From positions 1,302,001 to 1,366,000 of the forward strand of contig CP116227.1 of the NCBI GenBank assembly GCA_038184435.1: a DNA stretch of 64,000 nt, in the 5' to 3' direction. The notes under the pieces were generated by a model. It was not told the DNA's origin and ran no database searches. It worked only from the letters and a program-made list of their open reading frames with translations. The number at the start of each line of letters is the position of its first letter. Within the stretch, counting starts at the first letter, position 1. The position numbers were made by a program, and so were the translations under genes. Shown in pieces: positions 56,154-64,000 of the stretch. Source of the stretch: Nocardioides alkalitolerans (GTDB lineage Bacteria; Actinomycetota; Actinomycetes; Propionibacteriales; Nocardioidaceae).

Positions 56154-56432
56154 TCAGTCGCGGATCCCGAGCGCGAACTGCACCGCGCCCTGGTCGTCGA
56201 CCGCGGCGTCGAGCACCTTGTCGTCGAGCTGCTGGGCGGCGTCGGTGTCGAGGTAGACGGTCGCCCCGCTCTGCTCGACGACCTGGTCGCCCTCCTCGGG
56301 TGCGGGAGCGACCGCCACGGCGAAGGCCGGCTCGGTCGCGCTCTCGCTGCTGATGCGCAGCCCCGCGGCATCGGGCTGTGCGTCGGTGATGTCCTTGACG
56401 ATCGTGCTGGCGTTCTCGGTGAGGGTCAGCAT
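56154..56432 (-). CDS. HesB/IscA-like protein lacking cysteines
   Basis: The 92-residue protein resembles A-type Fe-S carrier proteins in length and in its opening (MLTLTENASTIVKDI, then GLRISSES), but it contains no cysteine at all, so it cannot carry a cluster in the usual way. Such proteins occur in actinobacteria, sometimes named adhesin or Fe-S biosynthesis family protein. The acidic C-terminal half reads VYLDTDAAQQLDDKVLD. Function is unknown. The long inverted repeat at 56067-56134 follows it. Confidence 0.75.
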   Translation of the reverse strand: MLTLTENASTIVKDITDAQPDAAGLRISSESATEPAFAVAVAPAPEEGDQVVEQSGATVYLDTDAAQQLDDKVLDAAVDDQGAVQFALGIRD

Positions 56433-56596
56433 GTGCTTCCGCCTTCCGTGTCGCGTCCGTTGACCGGTCCCACCGTGCCCGTCCTGGCGGGGGGATCAAG
56501 GGGTCGGGGCGGTCTCCTCGCGGTCGACGACGGACCGCGCCGGCGCGATGCCGCTCCACCAGGGCAGATCCGGGATTCCCGATTCCTTGCCCGTTC

Positions 56597-56614
56597 TATT
56601 CCCGACGGGGAATA
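56597..56614 (+). promoter_or_regulatory. Candidate ArsR operator overlapping the -10
   Basis: TATTCCC (56597-56603) and GGGAATA (56608-56614) form perfect 7-bp arms around 4 bases. The right arm overlaps GAATAT (56610-56615), a possible -10 placed 6 nt before ATG 56622, so a bound repressor would block its own promoter. Confidence 0.5.
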
Positions 56615-56621
56615 TGGCGCC

Positions 56622-57017
56622 ATGGGACGCGACCTCTTCGCCGTGCTGGCCGAGCCGGCGCGACGGGCGCTCCTCGACGAGCTGGTGGCGGGGGAGCGGT
56701 CGGTGGGGGCGCTCGTCGAGGCCACCGGGATGGCCCAGCCGAGCGTGTCCAAGCACCTCGCGGTGCTGGCCGACGTCGGGCTCGTGCGGGTGCGGGCCGA
56801 GGGCGCGCGCCGCGTCTACGCCCTCGACCCGACGCCGCTCGGTGCCGTGGACCGCTGGCTCGCGCCGTACCGCGCCGCGGCGGACCGCCGGATCGAGGTG
56901 CTGGAACGCCGGCTCGACGCGGTGGCCGCCGCGGAGGGGACGCCCCCGGGACGTCGCGCCCCGAGGCGGTCCCGGGACGTCAGGCGCCCCGGCCGCCCGG
57001 GGCGCCACGACGCCTGA
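56622..57017 (+). CDS. ArsR-family transcriptional regulator
   Basis: The 131-residue protein has an ArsR-type winged helix in its first 85 residues: LFAVLAEPARRALLDEL, then the recognition helix in GMAQPSVSKHLAVLADVGLV and the wing RAEGARRVYAL. There are no Cys pairs for metal sensing, so it resembles the SdpR-like subgroup. The basic tail (from about residue 108) is encoded by the inverted repeat at 56972-57025 and may be poorly conserved. The operator-like dyad upstream suggests autoregulation. Confidence 0.82.
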   Translation: MGRDLFAVLAEPARRALLDELVAGERSVGALVEATGMAQPSVSKHLAVLADVGLVRVRAEGARRVYALDPTPLGAVDRWLAPYRAAADRRIEVLERRLDAVAAAEGTPPGRRAPRRSRDVRRPGRPGRHDA

Positions 57018-57025
57018 CGTTCCGG
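56972..57025. repeat. Inverted repeat at the arsR 3' end
   Basis: Arms at 56972-56986 and 57011-57025 pair over 15 bp with one G-U, around a 24-nt loop that contains its own CCCCGG/CCGGGG hairpin. The right arm carries CCTGACGTTCCG, also present in the element at 38698. It covers the arsR stop codon and sits between convergent genes. Confidence 0.7.
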
Positions 57026-57040
57026 GGAAAGGGAGCGGGG

Positions 57041-57769
57041 TCAGCCGATGGTGACCGACTCGATGTCGATCGGCGTCACGGGCGCACCGCCACCCGCGGG
57101 GTTGCTGCCGTCGTCACCGTCCGCCGCGATCTCCTCGATGACGGGGAGGCTGTCGGCGGACACGGTGCCGAAGACGGTGTAGTCGGGGCTGAGCTGCGTG
57201 TCGCCGTAGACTATGAAGAACTGCGACCCGTTGGTGCCCGGCCCGGCGTTCGCCATGGCCAGGGTGCCGGCCTCGTAGGTCTCGTCACCTGACAGCTCGT
57301 CGTCGAATTCGTAGCCCGGTCCGCCGGACGTCGTGCCGGTGGGGTCACCGCACTGGAGGAGCTCGAAGCCGGGCATGGTCGTGATCCGCGGGCACGGGGT
57401 GTCGTCGTAGAAGCCCTGCTCCGCCAGGGAGACGAACGAGCCGACGGTGCACGGCGCGTCGGCACCGAGGAGGGTGACGTCGAGGTCGCCGTTGGAGGTC
57501 GTGATCGTCGCGGACGTGTCGGCGGTGACCGTCGGCTCGGCCGGGGGGAGGTCGACGTCGCGCGCGGCCTGGCCGGTCTCGCGGTACTCGCACGTGCCGG
57601 CGGCGTCGTCCGACGCGCTGGCGGACGACCCGTCCGACGCCCCGACCGACGAGCCGTTGCCCGAGCTGTCGGAGTCGCCGTCGTCCGCGCCGCACGCGGC
57701 GAGGAGCGGGACGGCCGCGAGGGCGGCGACGGCGATCAGGCGGCGGGAGGACCAGGCGCGGTAGCTCAT
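57041..57769 (-). CDS. Cyclophilin-type peptidyl-prolyl isomerase lipoprotein
   Basis: The 242-residue protein has a lipoprotein signal (lipobox LLAAC, Cys25), a Ser/Asp-rich linker and a cyclophilin domain (about 80-240). Cyclophilin features are FYDDTPCPRI, GSQFFIVYGDT and YTVFGTVSAD. It should catalyse proline isomerisation of exported proteins at the outer face of the membrane. TACGAT (57778-57783) lies 8 nt upstream of the ATG, which suggests a leaderless start. Confidence 0.9.
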   Translation of the reverse strand: MSYRAWSSRRLIAVAALAAVPLLAACGADDGDSDSSGNGSSVGASDGSSASASDDAAGTCEYRETGQAARDVDLPPAEPTVTADTSATITTSNGDLDVTLLGADAPCTVGSFVSLAEQGFYDDTPCPRITTMPGFELLQCGDPTGTTSGGPGYEFDDELSGDETYEAGTLAMANAGPGTNGSQFFIVYGDTQLSPDYTVFGTVSADSLPVIEEIAADGDDGSNPAGGGAPVTPIDIESVTIG

Positions 57770-57823
57770 GGGCCGCGATCGTAGGGGGCGTTCCTGAGGC
57801 CTTCCCGCAGAGGGGCTCCGCCG

Positions 57824-58891
57824 TCAGGTGTTGCGCCCGCGCGCCGCGACCGCCACCCGCTCGCCGTCGACGACCAGCGCGTCGGCCAGGTTCACCGCGG
57901 CGCAGACGTGGTTGGGCACGACCCGCACCCGCTCGCCGACGGCCGGCAGGGCCGCCCCGGCGAGGTCCACCACGGCGTGGTGCTCGGAGAGCTGGACGAT
58001 GCGTGCGTCGGGGTGGTCGAGGAGGCGACCGAACCCGCTGGCGTACGCCGCGCGATCGGCCCCCAACGTCTTCGAGCCCGCGTCGAGCACGGCCCGTCCG
58101 CCGGCGTGGCTGACGACCGTGGCGACGGCCACGAGGGCGATGTCGTCGGGCGCGTGGTGGCCGAGCTCCCACTGCTGCGCGTCGCCGAAGACGTAGACGC
58201 CGGGGCGCAGCTCGTCGGCCACGGGTGAGGCGCCCGGCTGCGCGAGACCGCTGAGCGTGGCCCCGAGCGTCGGCGTCGAGCCGCCGCTGCGCACGGGGCA
58301 CGGCACGCCCGCGGCGACGACGACCCCGGCGGCCTCGGCGAGCGCGGCCGCCTCCTGGGCCGCCACCTCCGCCGCCGCGCCCGGGGCGTAGCCGTGACCG
58401 GGGAACGTGAAGACGCCCTCCACCGCGACGCCCAGGTCGGCCGCGGCGAGCGCGACCGCACCGGCCCCACCCGGGGCGACGCCGCTGCGGTGGTGGCCGG
58501 AGTCGACCTCGACCGCGACGCCCACGGCCCCCGCCAGGGGAGCCGCACGCCGGGCGCCGTCGACGGAGTCCACCCCGACGACCACCCGCGCCCGGTCGGC
58601 GAGGGCGAGCACGCGGCGTACCCGGTCCTCGTCGAGGAAGACCGGGTAGGCGACGAGCACGTCCGTGCACCCGTTCGCGACGAAGACCTCGGCCTCGCCG
58701 ACGGTCGCGACGGTGATGCCGACGGCGCCGGCGTCGAGCTGGCGACGCGCGATCCCGGGGACCTTGTGGGTCTTGACGTGCGGGCGCAGCCGCACGCCCG
58801 CGCGGTCGGCGGCGGCCTGGACGCGCCGGACGTTGGCGTCGAGGCGAGCGGCGTCGACGGCGAGGTACGGCGTCGCGGGGGAGCCGGTCAC
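57824..58891 (-). CDS. D-threonine aldolase/D-serine dehydratase-like PLP enzyme
   Basis: The 355-residue protein has a fold-type III (alanine racemase-like) PLP barrel with the cofactor lysine in RPHVKTHKVPGIA near residue 42, and a C-terminal domain ending in PNHVCAAVNLAD, whose His and Cys bind a metal in this family. Likely reactions are aldol cleavage of D-threonine-type amino acids or deamination of D-serine; the choice cannot be made here. The GTG start at 58891 overlaps the stop of the aldo/keto reductase. Confidence 0.85.
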   Translation of the reverse strand: MTGSPATPYLAVDAARLDANVRRVQAAADRAGVRLRPHVKTHKVPGIARRQLDAGAVGITVATVGEAEVFVANGCTDVLVAYPVFLDEDRVRRVLALADRARVVVGVDSVDGARRAAPLAGAVGVAVEVDSGHHRSGVAPGGAGAVALAAADLGVAVEGVFTFPGHGYAPGAAAEVAAQEAAALAEAAGVVVAAGVPCPVRSGGSTPTLGATLSGLAQPGASPVADELRPGVYVFGDAQQWELGHHAPDDIALVAVATVVSHAGGRAVLDAGSKTLGADRAAYASGFGRLLDHPDARIVQLSEHHAVVDLAGAALPAVGERVRVVPNHVCAAVNLADALVVDGERVAVAARGRNT

Positions 58892-59730
58892 ATCTCCTCG
58901 TGCGTCTCGGGGTCGGCGCCGAAGATGCGGCCGTCGGGTCGGCCGAGCGCCGTCAGCGCCTCGACCTCGGCGTCGGTGAGCTCGAAGCCGAACACGTCGA
59001 GGTTGCTGCGCTGCCGCTCCGGCGAGGCGGACTTCGGGATGGGCAGGGAGCCGACCTGCACGTGCCAGCGCAGCACGACGGCGGCGGGGTCGACGCCGAG
59101 CCGCGCGGCGGGACCCGTGACGGCGGGCTCCTCGGCGAGGTCCCCGACCCGGGCGAGCGGGCTCCACGCCTCGGTCAGCACGTCCCACCGTCGGTGGGCC
59201 TGGCGCAGGGCGGTCTGCGGGAAGTAGGGGTGCATCTCCACCTGGTTGACGCTGGGGGCCACGCCGGTGGCGTCGATCGCCTGCTCCAGGTGGGCCTCGG
59301 TGAAGTTGGAGACACCGATGCTCCGCACGAGCCCCCGCTCACGGAGGTCGACCAGCGCACGCCAGGCCTCGACGAACTTCCCGCGGCTCGGGTTGGGCCA
59401 GTGGATGACCTGCAGGTCGAGGTGGTCGAGGCCGAGCCGCGCGAGGCTGCCCTCGACGCTGGCGATCGCGTCGTCGTACCCGTGGTCGCGGCCGGGGATC
59501 TTGCTCGTGACCTGCTAGGCGTCGCGGGGCAGGCCGCTGCGGCGCAGCGCCTCGCCCACGGCCTCCTCGTTCTCGTAGTTCACGGCGGTGTCGATGAGGC
59601 GGTAGCCCACGTCGAGCGCCGACAGCACGCCGCTGACGCACTCCTCGCCCGTGAGCGGGTAGGTGCCGAAGCCGACGGCGGGGAGCGTGGTGCCGTCGTT
59701 GAGGGTGCGCAGGGGGACGTCGATGCTCAT
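58888..59730 (-). pseudogene. Aldo/keto reductase interrupted by an in-frame amber codon
   Basis: The frame from ATG 59730 would encode a 280-residue NADPH-dependent aldo/keto reductase, but codon 72 is TAG (59515-59517). The first part has GFGTYPL and DTAVNYENEEAVG (catalytic Asp and Tyr). The second part resumes at once with QVTSKIPGRDHGYDDA (catalytic Lys), VIHWPNP (His) and GVSNF, and ends LTALGRPDGRIFGADP. Because the tetrad is split, neither piece can work alone. There is no frameshift, only the stop. A -10 (TACGTT) 7 nt before the ATG is intact. Confidence 0.85.
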
Positions 59731-59786
59731 GTCCACCAACGTACGTGGTGGCAGGCACCCGTCCCGGGCCGCGGGAGGATCTCCCG

Positions 59787-61013
59787 GTGCAGCAGGACGA
59801 GGGGCCCTGGGCGGGCCACGTGCGCGGGTCGGGCGACTACCGGCGGCTCGTCGTCGCGCTCTTCGCCGCCGGGTTCGCGACGTTCGCGCAGATCTTCGAC
59901 GCGCAGGCGGTGCTCCCGGCGCTGGCGCGCGACCTCGACGTGCCACCCGCGACCGCGGCGCTCGCGGTGTCGGCGACGACGACGGGCCTCGCCTGCTCCG
60001 TGCTGGTGTGGGCGTCCGTCTCCGACCGGATCGGCCGCACCCGGGCGATGACGTGGTCCCTCGGGGTGGCCACGGTGCTGTCGCTGCTCGCGCCCCTCAT
60101 GCCGTCGTTGACCGCGGTGGTCGCCCTGCGGGCGCTGACGGGCGTCGCGCTCGGCGCGGTGCCGGCGGTCGCGATGGCCTACCTCAACGAGGAGGTGCGG
60201 CGCGACCAGGTGGCGGTCGCCGCGGCGACCTACATCGCGGGCAACACGATCGGCGGGATCGTGGGGCGGCTCGTCGCGGGGCCGGTGTCGGAGTGGGTCG
60301 GCTGGCGGGCCGGGCTGCTCGCCGTGGCAGCCCTGTGCGCCGTGCTGGCGTGGGTGTTCTGGCGGGTGGTGCCCGCTCCCCGCGGCTTCGCGGGCCGCCC
60401 GCAGGGCGACCGTGCGGTACGCCGCGTGCTGCGCCACCTCCGCACCCGGCCGCTCGTCGCGACGTACGTCGCCGGGTTCTGCCTCATGGGGTCGTTCGCG
60501 ACGGTCTTCAACTACCTGGGCTTCCGCGTGACCGCGCCGCCCTTCGCCGTGCCCGAGCAGCTCGTCAGCCTGCTCTTCCTCGTCTACCTGTGCGGGACGC
60601 TGGCGAGCCGCCTCGGCGGCTCGGTCGTGACCCGGGTCGGCGCCCTGCCCGTGGTGCTCGTCGGTGTGGTCACGGTGCTCGTGTCGCTGCCCCTGCTGCT
60701 GGCGGACGACCTGGTCGTCGTGGTGCTCGGCCTCGCCGTCTTCACGGCCGGCATCTTCTGCGCCCACCCCGTCACGAGCAGCCTCTCCGGTCAGCTCGCG
60801 CGCAGCGGTCGGGCCCAGTCGACGGCGCTCTACCAGCTGTCGTGGCTCGCGGGCGTCGCCGTCGTCGGCTGGGCCTCCGGCCACGTGTACGACGTGCGCG
60901 GCTGGGCGTCGATGCTGCTCGTCGTCGGCGGTCTCGCCGTCGTCACCGGCACCGCGGCCCTGTGGGGCCTCACGGGCGGCCGGGCCGCCCTCCCGGGGCG
61001 ACCCGTCAGATGA
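59787..61013 (+). CDS. MFS transporter
   Basis: The 408-residue protein has about twelve membrane helices in two sets of six, with the MFS loop motif SDRIGRTRAM after helix 2 and a central basic loop near residues 190-210 (RGFAGRPQGDRAVRR). It resembles the YnfM/Bcr-like drug or metabolite exporters. The substrate is unknown. GTG 59787 is preceded by GGGAGGA and is preferred over GTG 59745. It is divergent from the aldo/keto reductase and overlaps the 3' end of the VWA gene by eight bases. Confidence 0.87.
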   Translation: MQQDEGPWAGHVRGSGDYRRLVVALFAAGFATFAQIFDAQAVLPALARDLDVPPATAALAVSATTTGLACSVLVWASVSDRIGRTRAMTWSLGVATVLSLLAPLMPSLTAVVALRALTGVALGAVPAVAMAYLNEEVRRDQVAVAAATYIAGNTIGGIVGRLVAGPVSEWVGWRAGLLAVAALCAVLAWVFWRVVPAPRGFAGRPQGDRAVRRVLRHLRTRPLVATYVAGFCLMGSFATVFNYLGFRVTAPPFAVPEQLVSLLFLVYLCGTLASRLGGSVVTRVGALPVVLVGVVTVLVSLPLLLADDLVVVVLGLAVFTAGIFCAHPVTSSLSGQLARSGRAQSTALYQLSWLAGVAVVGWASGHVYDVRGWASMLLVVGGLAVVTGTAALWGLTGGRAALPGRPVR

Positions 61014-61749
61014 TGAGGCCGGCCTGCCGGGCGGCGGGCACCCAGCTCGTCACGTACTCCTCGAGCACCGCGTGGAACCACGCCTCGTCGGCGGTGCCCT
61101 TCGAGTCCTGCATCGAGGTGAGCCCGACGTTGTCGACGACGCGGCCGCCCATGGTGTCGAGGTCCTGGAGGAACCGGGGCGAGTAGCCCAGGCCGAGGAA
61201 CTGCCAGAACACCGGCTTCGCGCTGGCCTCCACGAGGAGCTTCTTGGTGGCGTCCTTGTCGAACGGCTCGCCGTCGGTCACGAACAGCACGAGGGTCGGG
61301 ACCGCGACGGGGCCGTCCGGCTGCGCGCCGCCACGGCCGAACAGCCGCTTGCCGAGCCCCTTCTTGCCGTGTCCGGCCTCGGCCAGGACGGCCTTCATGA
61401 CGCCCGCGTAGTTGGTGCCGCCCATCGACTTGCCGGACCGCCAGCGGTCGACGAAGCCGCTGTAGCTCGTGCTGTCGACCTCCTGCGGCGGGAAGGGGTC
61501 GTTGTGGAAGAAGTGCACCTGGATGTCGCCGTCGTCGTCGAGGCCCGCGAGGCTGAGGGCCAGCACGCGCTCGACGAGGTCCTGCACCTCGCCGTTGGCG
61601 TAGCGGCCCTGCATGGAGGCCGAGTAGTCGATCGCGACGACCACGCGCGCGGTGATCTCGCCCAGGTCGATGCCCTTGTCCGCCTCGCGCTTGAGCAGCG
61701 AGATGATGGCACCCTGCGCCGTGTCGGCGCGCTTCGTCAGGTCGACCAC
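61006..61749 (-). CDS. VWA domain protein (TerF/TerY-like)
   Basis: The 247-residue protein is mostly one von Willebrand A domain, with a MIDAS metal site formed by DYSASMQG (about residue 45), GGTNYAGVM and FVTDGEP. Cytosolic VWA proteins of this kind accompany TerD in stress and tellurite-type loci. It has no signal peptide. The GTG start at 61749 follows a strong GGAGGAGG ribosome-binding site. It is divergent from the TerD gene across 136 bases. Confidence 0.85.
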   Translation of the reverse strand: MVDLTKRADTAQGAIISLLKREADKGIDLGEITARVVVAIDYSASMQGRYANGEVQDLVERVLALSLAGLDDDGDIQVHFFHNDPFPPQEVDSTSYSGFVDRWRSGKSMGGTNYAGVMKAVLAEAGHGKKGLGKRLFGRGGAQPDGPVAVPTLVLFVTDGEPFDKDATKKLLVEASAKPVFWQFLGLGYSPRFLQDLDTMGGRVVDNVGLTSMQDSKGTADEAWFHAVLEEYVTSWVPAARQAGLII

Positions 61750-61885
61750 TGGTTCCTCCTCCGTGCCTGGACCGGACCTCCCGGGCCGTCGCGCACTCTT
61801 GCCCGTCTCGCGCGGCCCAAACGCCGGCCATCTCCGACGGCCCGCGGGGGGTTCGCCCGCGCGCCCGCGGGGCAGGACGGTCGTC

Positions 61886-62572
61886 ATGGTCGACTACACC
61901 AAGCGCCCCCAGCAGCCGAGCCAGCCGCCGAACCAGCCGCCGGCGGGCGGGCCGAACCTCTCCAAGGTCACCCTCACGAAGGCCGCACCCAGCATCTCGC
62001 TCACCAAGGGCGCGGGTGCGGGCGGCCGCATGCGGATCAACCTCAACTGGTCGCAGGGCGCCGCTCCCGCCAAGGGCGGCTTCCTCAAGCGGGCCTTCGC
62101 GGCCGGCAGCGGGGCGGTGGACCTCGACCTCGGCTGCCTGTGGGAGCTGAGCGACGGCCGCAAGGGCGGCGTGCAGGCGCTGGGCAACGCGTTCGGCAGC
62201 ATCGACGGTCCGCCGTGGGTCATGCTCGACGGCGACGACCGCTCCGGCACGGCGCAGGGCGGCGAGAACCTCTACGTCAACCTCGACCGGCTGGGCGACA
62301 TCAAGCGCATCCTCGTCTACGCGTTCATCTACGAGGGCGTCCCCAACTGGGCGGCCGCCGACGGCGTCGTGACGCTGCACCCGGTGGGTGCGCCCCCGAT
62401 CGAGGTGCGGCTCGACGAGCCCGCCGCCGACCGCCGCGCCTGCGCGATCGCGCTGCTCACCAACGAGGGCGGCTCCCTGCAGGTGCGTCGCGAGGTGCGG
62501 TACGGCGCGGACCAGGTCGAGCTGGACCAGGCCTTCGGGTGGGGCCTCAACTGGGGTCGCGGCCGCAAGTAG
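61886..62572 (+). CDS. TerD family calcium-binding protein
   Basis: The 228-residue protein has a Pro/Gln-rich N-terminus (about 1-25) and a TerD domain with the Ca2+-binding motifs DLDLGCLWELSDG and LDGDDRSGTAQGGENL. TerD proteins take part in tellurite, phage or DNA-damage stress responses and are thought to form membrane-linked complexes with VWA partners. Here only the VWA gene is adjacent; no TerC or other ter gene is in the window. A GGCAGGACGG stretch precedes the ATG. Confidence 0.88.
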   Translation: MVDYTKRPQQPSQPPNQPPAGGPNLSKVTLTKAAPSISLTKGAGAGGRMRINLNWSQGAAPAKGGFLKRAFAAGSGAVDLDLGCLWELSDGRKGGVQALGNAFGSIDGPPWVMLDGDDRSGTAQGGENLYVNLDRLGDIKRILVYAFIYEGVPNWAAADGVVTLHPVGAPPIEVRLDEPAADRRACAIALLTNEGGSLQVRREVRYGADQVELDQAFGWGLNWGRGRK

Positions 62573-62594
62573 GGCCGTGCGGGAGACTCGTCCC

Positions 62595-63206
62595 GTGGTG
62601 ACGAGGTGGGAGCAGGTCGCGCGGGCGCAGGCGGGGGAGGACTACGCCGCGGCGTACGCCGCCCGGTTCCGGAAGCAGGCGGAGGCGGGAGCCGACGTGC
62701 ACGGCGAGGCCGCGCTGGTGACGGCGCTGGCCCCGCCACCGTCGCGCGTGCTCGACGCCGGCTGCGGCACCGGTCGGGTAGCGGTGCGCCTGCACGAGCT
62801 GGGCCACCCGGTCGTCGGCGTCGACGTGGACCGTTCGATGGTCGAGGTCGCGCGGCGCGACGCCCCGCACCTCGACTGGCACGTGGCCGACCTGGCGACG
62901 TTGGACCTGGGCCGGCGCTTCGACGTCGTGGTGGTGGCGGGCAACGTGCTCCCGCTCCTGGAGCCGGGCACGCTCGGGGCGACGGCCGCGGCGCTCGCGG
63001 CGCACGTCGCTCCGGAGGGCCTGCTCGTGGCGGGGTTCGGCCTCGACGCGGCGCACCTGCCGGCTGGCTGCCCGCCCACCCCGCTGGCCGAGGTCGAGGC
63101 GGCCTTCGCCGGCGCCGGCCTGGCCCCGCCCGAGCTGTGGGCGTCGTGGGACCGCGCGCCCTACGACGGGGGCGGCTACGTCGTGGGGGTCTGGACGCCG
63201 CGCTGA
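62595..63206 (+). CDS. Class I SAM-dependent methyltransferase
   Basis: The 203-residue protein has a Rossmann-like SAM-binding motif I (VLDAGCGTGRVAVRL, about residue 54), an acidic residue after motif II (GVDVDRSM) and VVVAGNVLPLL as motif IV. The substrate is unknown. I chose GTG 62595, with GGGAGA 9 nt upstream; GTG 62577, five bases after the terD stop, is also possible. It is probably cotranscribed with terD. Confidence 0.83.
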   Translation: MVTRWEQVARAQAGEDYAAAYAARFRKQAEAGADVHGEAALVTALAPPPSRVLDAGCGTGRVAVRLHELGHPVVGVDVDRSMVEVARRDAPHLDWHVADLATLDLGRRFDVVVVAGNVLPLLEPGTLGATAAALAAHVAPEGLLVAGFGLDAAHLPAGCPPTPLAEVEAAFAGAGLAPPELWASWDRAPYDGGGYVVGVWTPR

Positions 63207-63243
63207 GGCCGTCGGGCCGGGGCCCGTCGGGCCCGGGCCACCC
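63207..63243. terminator. G+C-rich repeat/hairpin between convergent genes
   Basis: This 37-base gap has two close copies of CCGTCGGGCC and can fold into GGGCC/GGCCC-type hairpins. It probably serves as the terminator for both genes. Confidence 0.4.
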
Positions 63244-64000
63244 TCAGAGGCGCTTGGCGAAGAACAGCTCGGCGTCGGCGTTGTCGTTGTAGCGCTCGAC
63301 CCGCGCGTACCCGGCCCGGTCGTAGAGCACCACCGCCTCGTCGAGCGCGCTGTTGGTGTCGAGGGCGATCCGCGTCGCGCCCTGCTCCCGCGCGAGCTCC
63401 TCGAGGTGCCGCAGCATGCGACCGCCCAGCCCCGCGCCGCGCCAGGCCGGGTCGACCCACATCCGCTTCACCTCGACCGCCGGCCCGTCACCCGCCACGC
63501 CGACGGGCAGGTCGAGGGGACGGATCCCGCCGTACGCCGCGGGGCGGCCGTCGCTCGTCGCCACGACCCACGTCGACCCGGGCTCGACCGCGTCGAGACC
63601 GCTCGGTGCGAAGCCGCCGGGGAGCCGGTCGGCGACCTCCGCGACGTACCGGTCGAGGGCGGTCCGCGCCGCGCGGACGGAGGCGGGGTCGGCGGGGTCG
63701 ACCTCGCGGAGCTCGACGGTCGCGGCGCGCACGAGGAGCTCGGCGGTCGCGAGCGCGTCGCCGAGCCGCGCCTGCTGCCGGGGCGTCAGCGGTGCGACGA
63801 GGCGGGCAGCGAGGTCCTCGGAGCGCTGGTCGAGGTCGGCCCGGGCGGCCCGGCCGGCGTCGGTGAGCACCACGCGGCGACGTCGGCGGTCCGCGGGGTC
63901 GGGCTCGGTGGCGACGAGGCCGTCCGACTCCAGGGCGCGCAGCAGCCGGGCGACGTAGCCGGAGTCGAGGCCGAGCAGGTCGCGCAGCTCCCCGACGGTC
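63244..64000 (-). CDS. MarR-type HTH and GNAT acetyltransferase fusion (5' end outside window)
   Basis: The frame enters from the right edge. The visible 252 codons begin inside a MarR winged-helix domain (TVGELRDLLGLDSGYVARLLRALESDGLV, wing DPADRRRRVVLTD in the translation of 63865-64000), then a linker helix, then a GNAT domain with MWVDPAWRGAGLGGRMLRHL as the acetyl-CoA loop. Fused HTH-GNAT regulators occur in actinobacteria; the acetylated substrate is unknown. The gene starts beyond 64000. Confidence 0.85.
   Translation of the reverse strand, partial: TVGELRDLLGLDSGYVARLLRALESDGLVATEPDPADRRRRRVVLTDAGRAARADLDQRSEDLAARLVAPLTPRQQARLGDALATAELLVRAATVELREVDPADPASVRAARTALDRYVAEVADRLPGGFAPSGLDAVEPGSTWVVATSDGRPAAYGGIRPLDLPVGVAGDGPAVEVKRMWVDPAWRGAGLGGRMLRHLEELAREQGATRIALDTNSALDEAVVLYDRAGYARVERYNDNADAELFFAKRL

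Overview
The window is one contiguous piece of a very high G+C actinobacterial chromosome. Most genes are housekeeping, packed with GTGA or ATGA stop/start overlaps, and many starts look leaderless. The gene content points to the Nocardioidaceae/Propionibacteriales side of Actinobacteria (Nocardioides-like), but genus is an inference. The block pgsA-like, DUF881, small basic protein, DUF881, gcvH, garA, MerR, bifunctional nuclease, MerR, gcvP (32.8-41.9 kb) matches the order I remember for Rv1822-Rv1832 of Mycobacterium tuberculosis. I see no prophage, integrase, insertion sequence, CRISPR array, tRNA or rRNA.

Layout. 0-1.8 kb: end of the suf Fe-S operon (sufS tail, sufU, a His-rich sufT-like gene) and an acVLRF1-type peptidyl-tRNA hydrolase. 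1.8-9.1 kb: lipoprotein, phosphotransferase-like protein, ABC-F ATPase, membrane adenylate cyclase and a divergent ABC exporter. 9.1-14.5 kb: SURF1, moaA, small conserved proteins, dodecin, fabG-fabI and a sixA-like phosphatase. 14.5-23 kb: serB, an ABC ATPase, a TauE-type permease, an RDD protein, an alpha/beta hydrolase, a SpoIIE phosphatase and a two-component flavin monooxygenase pair. 23-23.3 kb: a mirror-symmetric pair of perfect palindromes between convergent genes. 23.3-30 kb: PEBP protein, cobT, a siroheme/SUMT fusion, an rRNA-type methyltransferase and a Tat-linked DUF1501/DUF1800 pair. 30-32.7 kb: two CNNM/CorC-type membrane proteins. 32.8-43.3 kb: the conserved growth/glycine-cleavage block, with a glycine riboswitch before gcvP and a serine hydrolase overlapping gcvP. 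43.3-48.4 kb: envelope cluster (YihY, DUF3618, holin-like, YtxH-like) and tldE/tldD. 48.4-57.8 kb: sbcCD, an interrupted unknown gene, pepN, a cysteine-less HesB-like protein, an ArsR regulator and a cyclophilin lipoprotein. 57.8-64 kb: D-threonine-aldolase-like enzyme, an amber-interrupted aldo/keto reductase, an MFS transporter, a divergent VWA/TerD pair, a methyltransferase and a MarR-GNAT fusion running off the end.

Points that stand out: (i) the paired palindromes at 23021-23268; (ii) several intergenic inverted repeats with 14-22 bp stems and 24-32 nt loops, two of which share a 12-mer; (iii) two genes interrupted by an in-frame stop; (iv) about 20 starts with a -10-like hexamer 6-9 nt upstream, which decides several start codons; (v) a GarA homologue that carries a zinc ribbon and lacks the usual ETTS phospho-motif. 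No clearly new multi-gene system was identified; the palindromic elements are the least explained feature.
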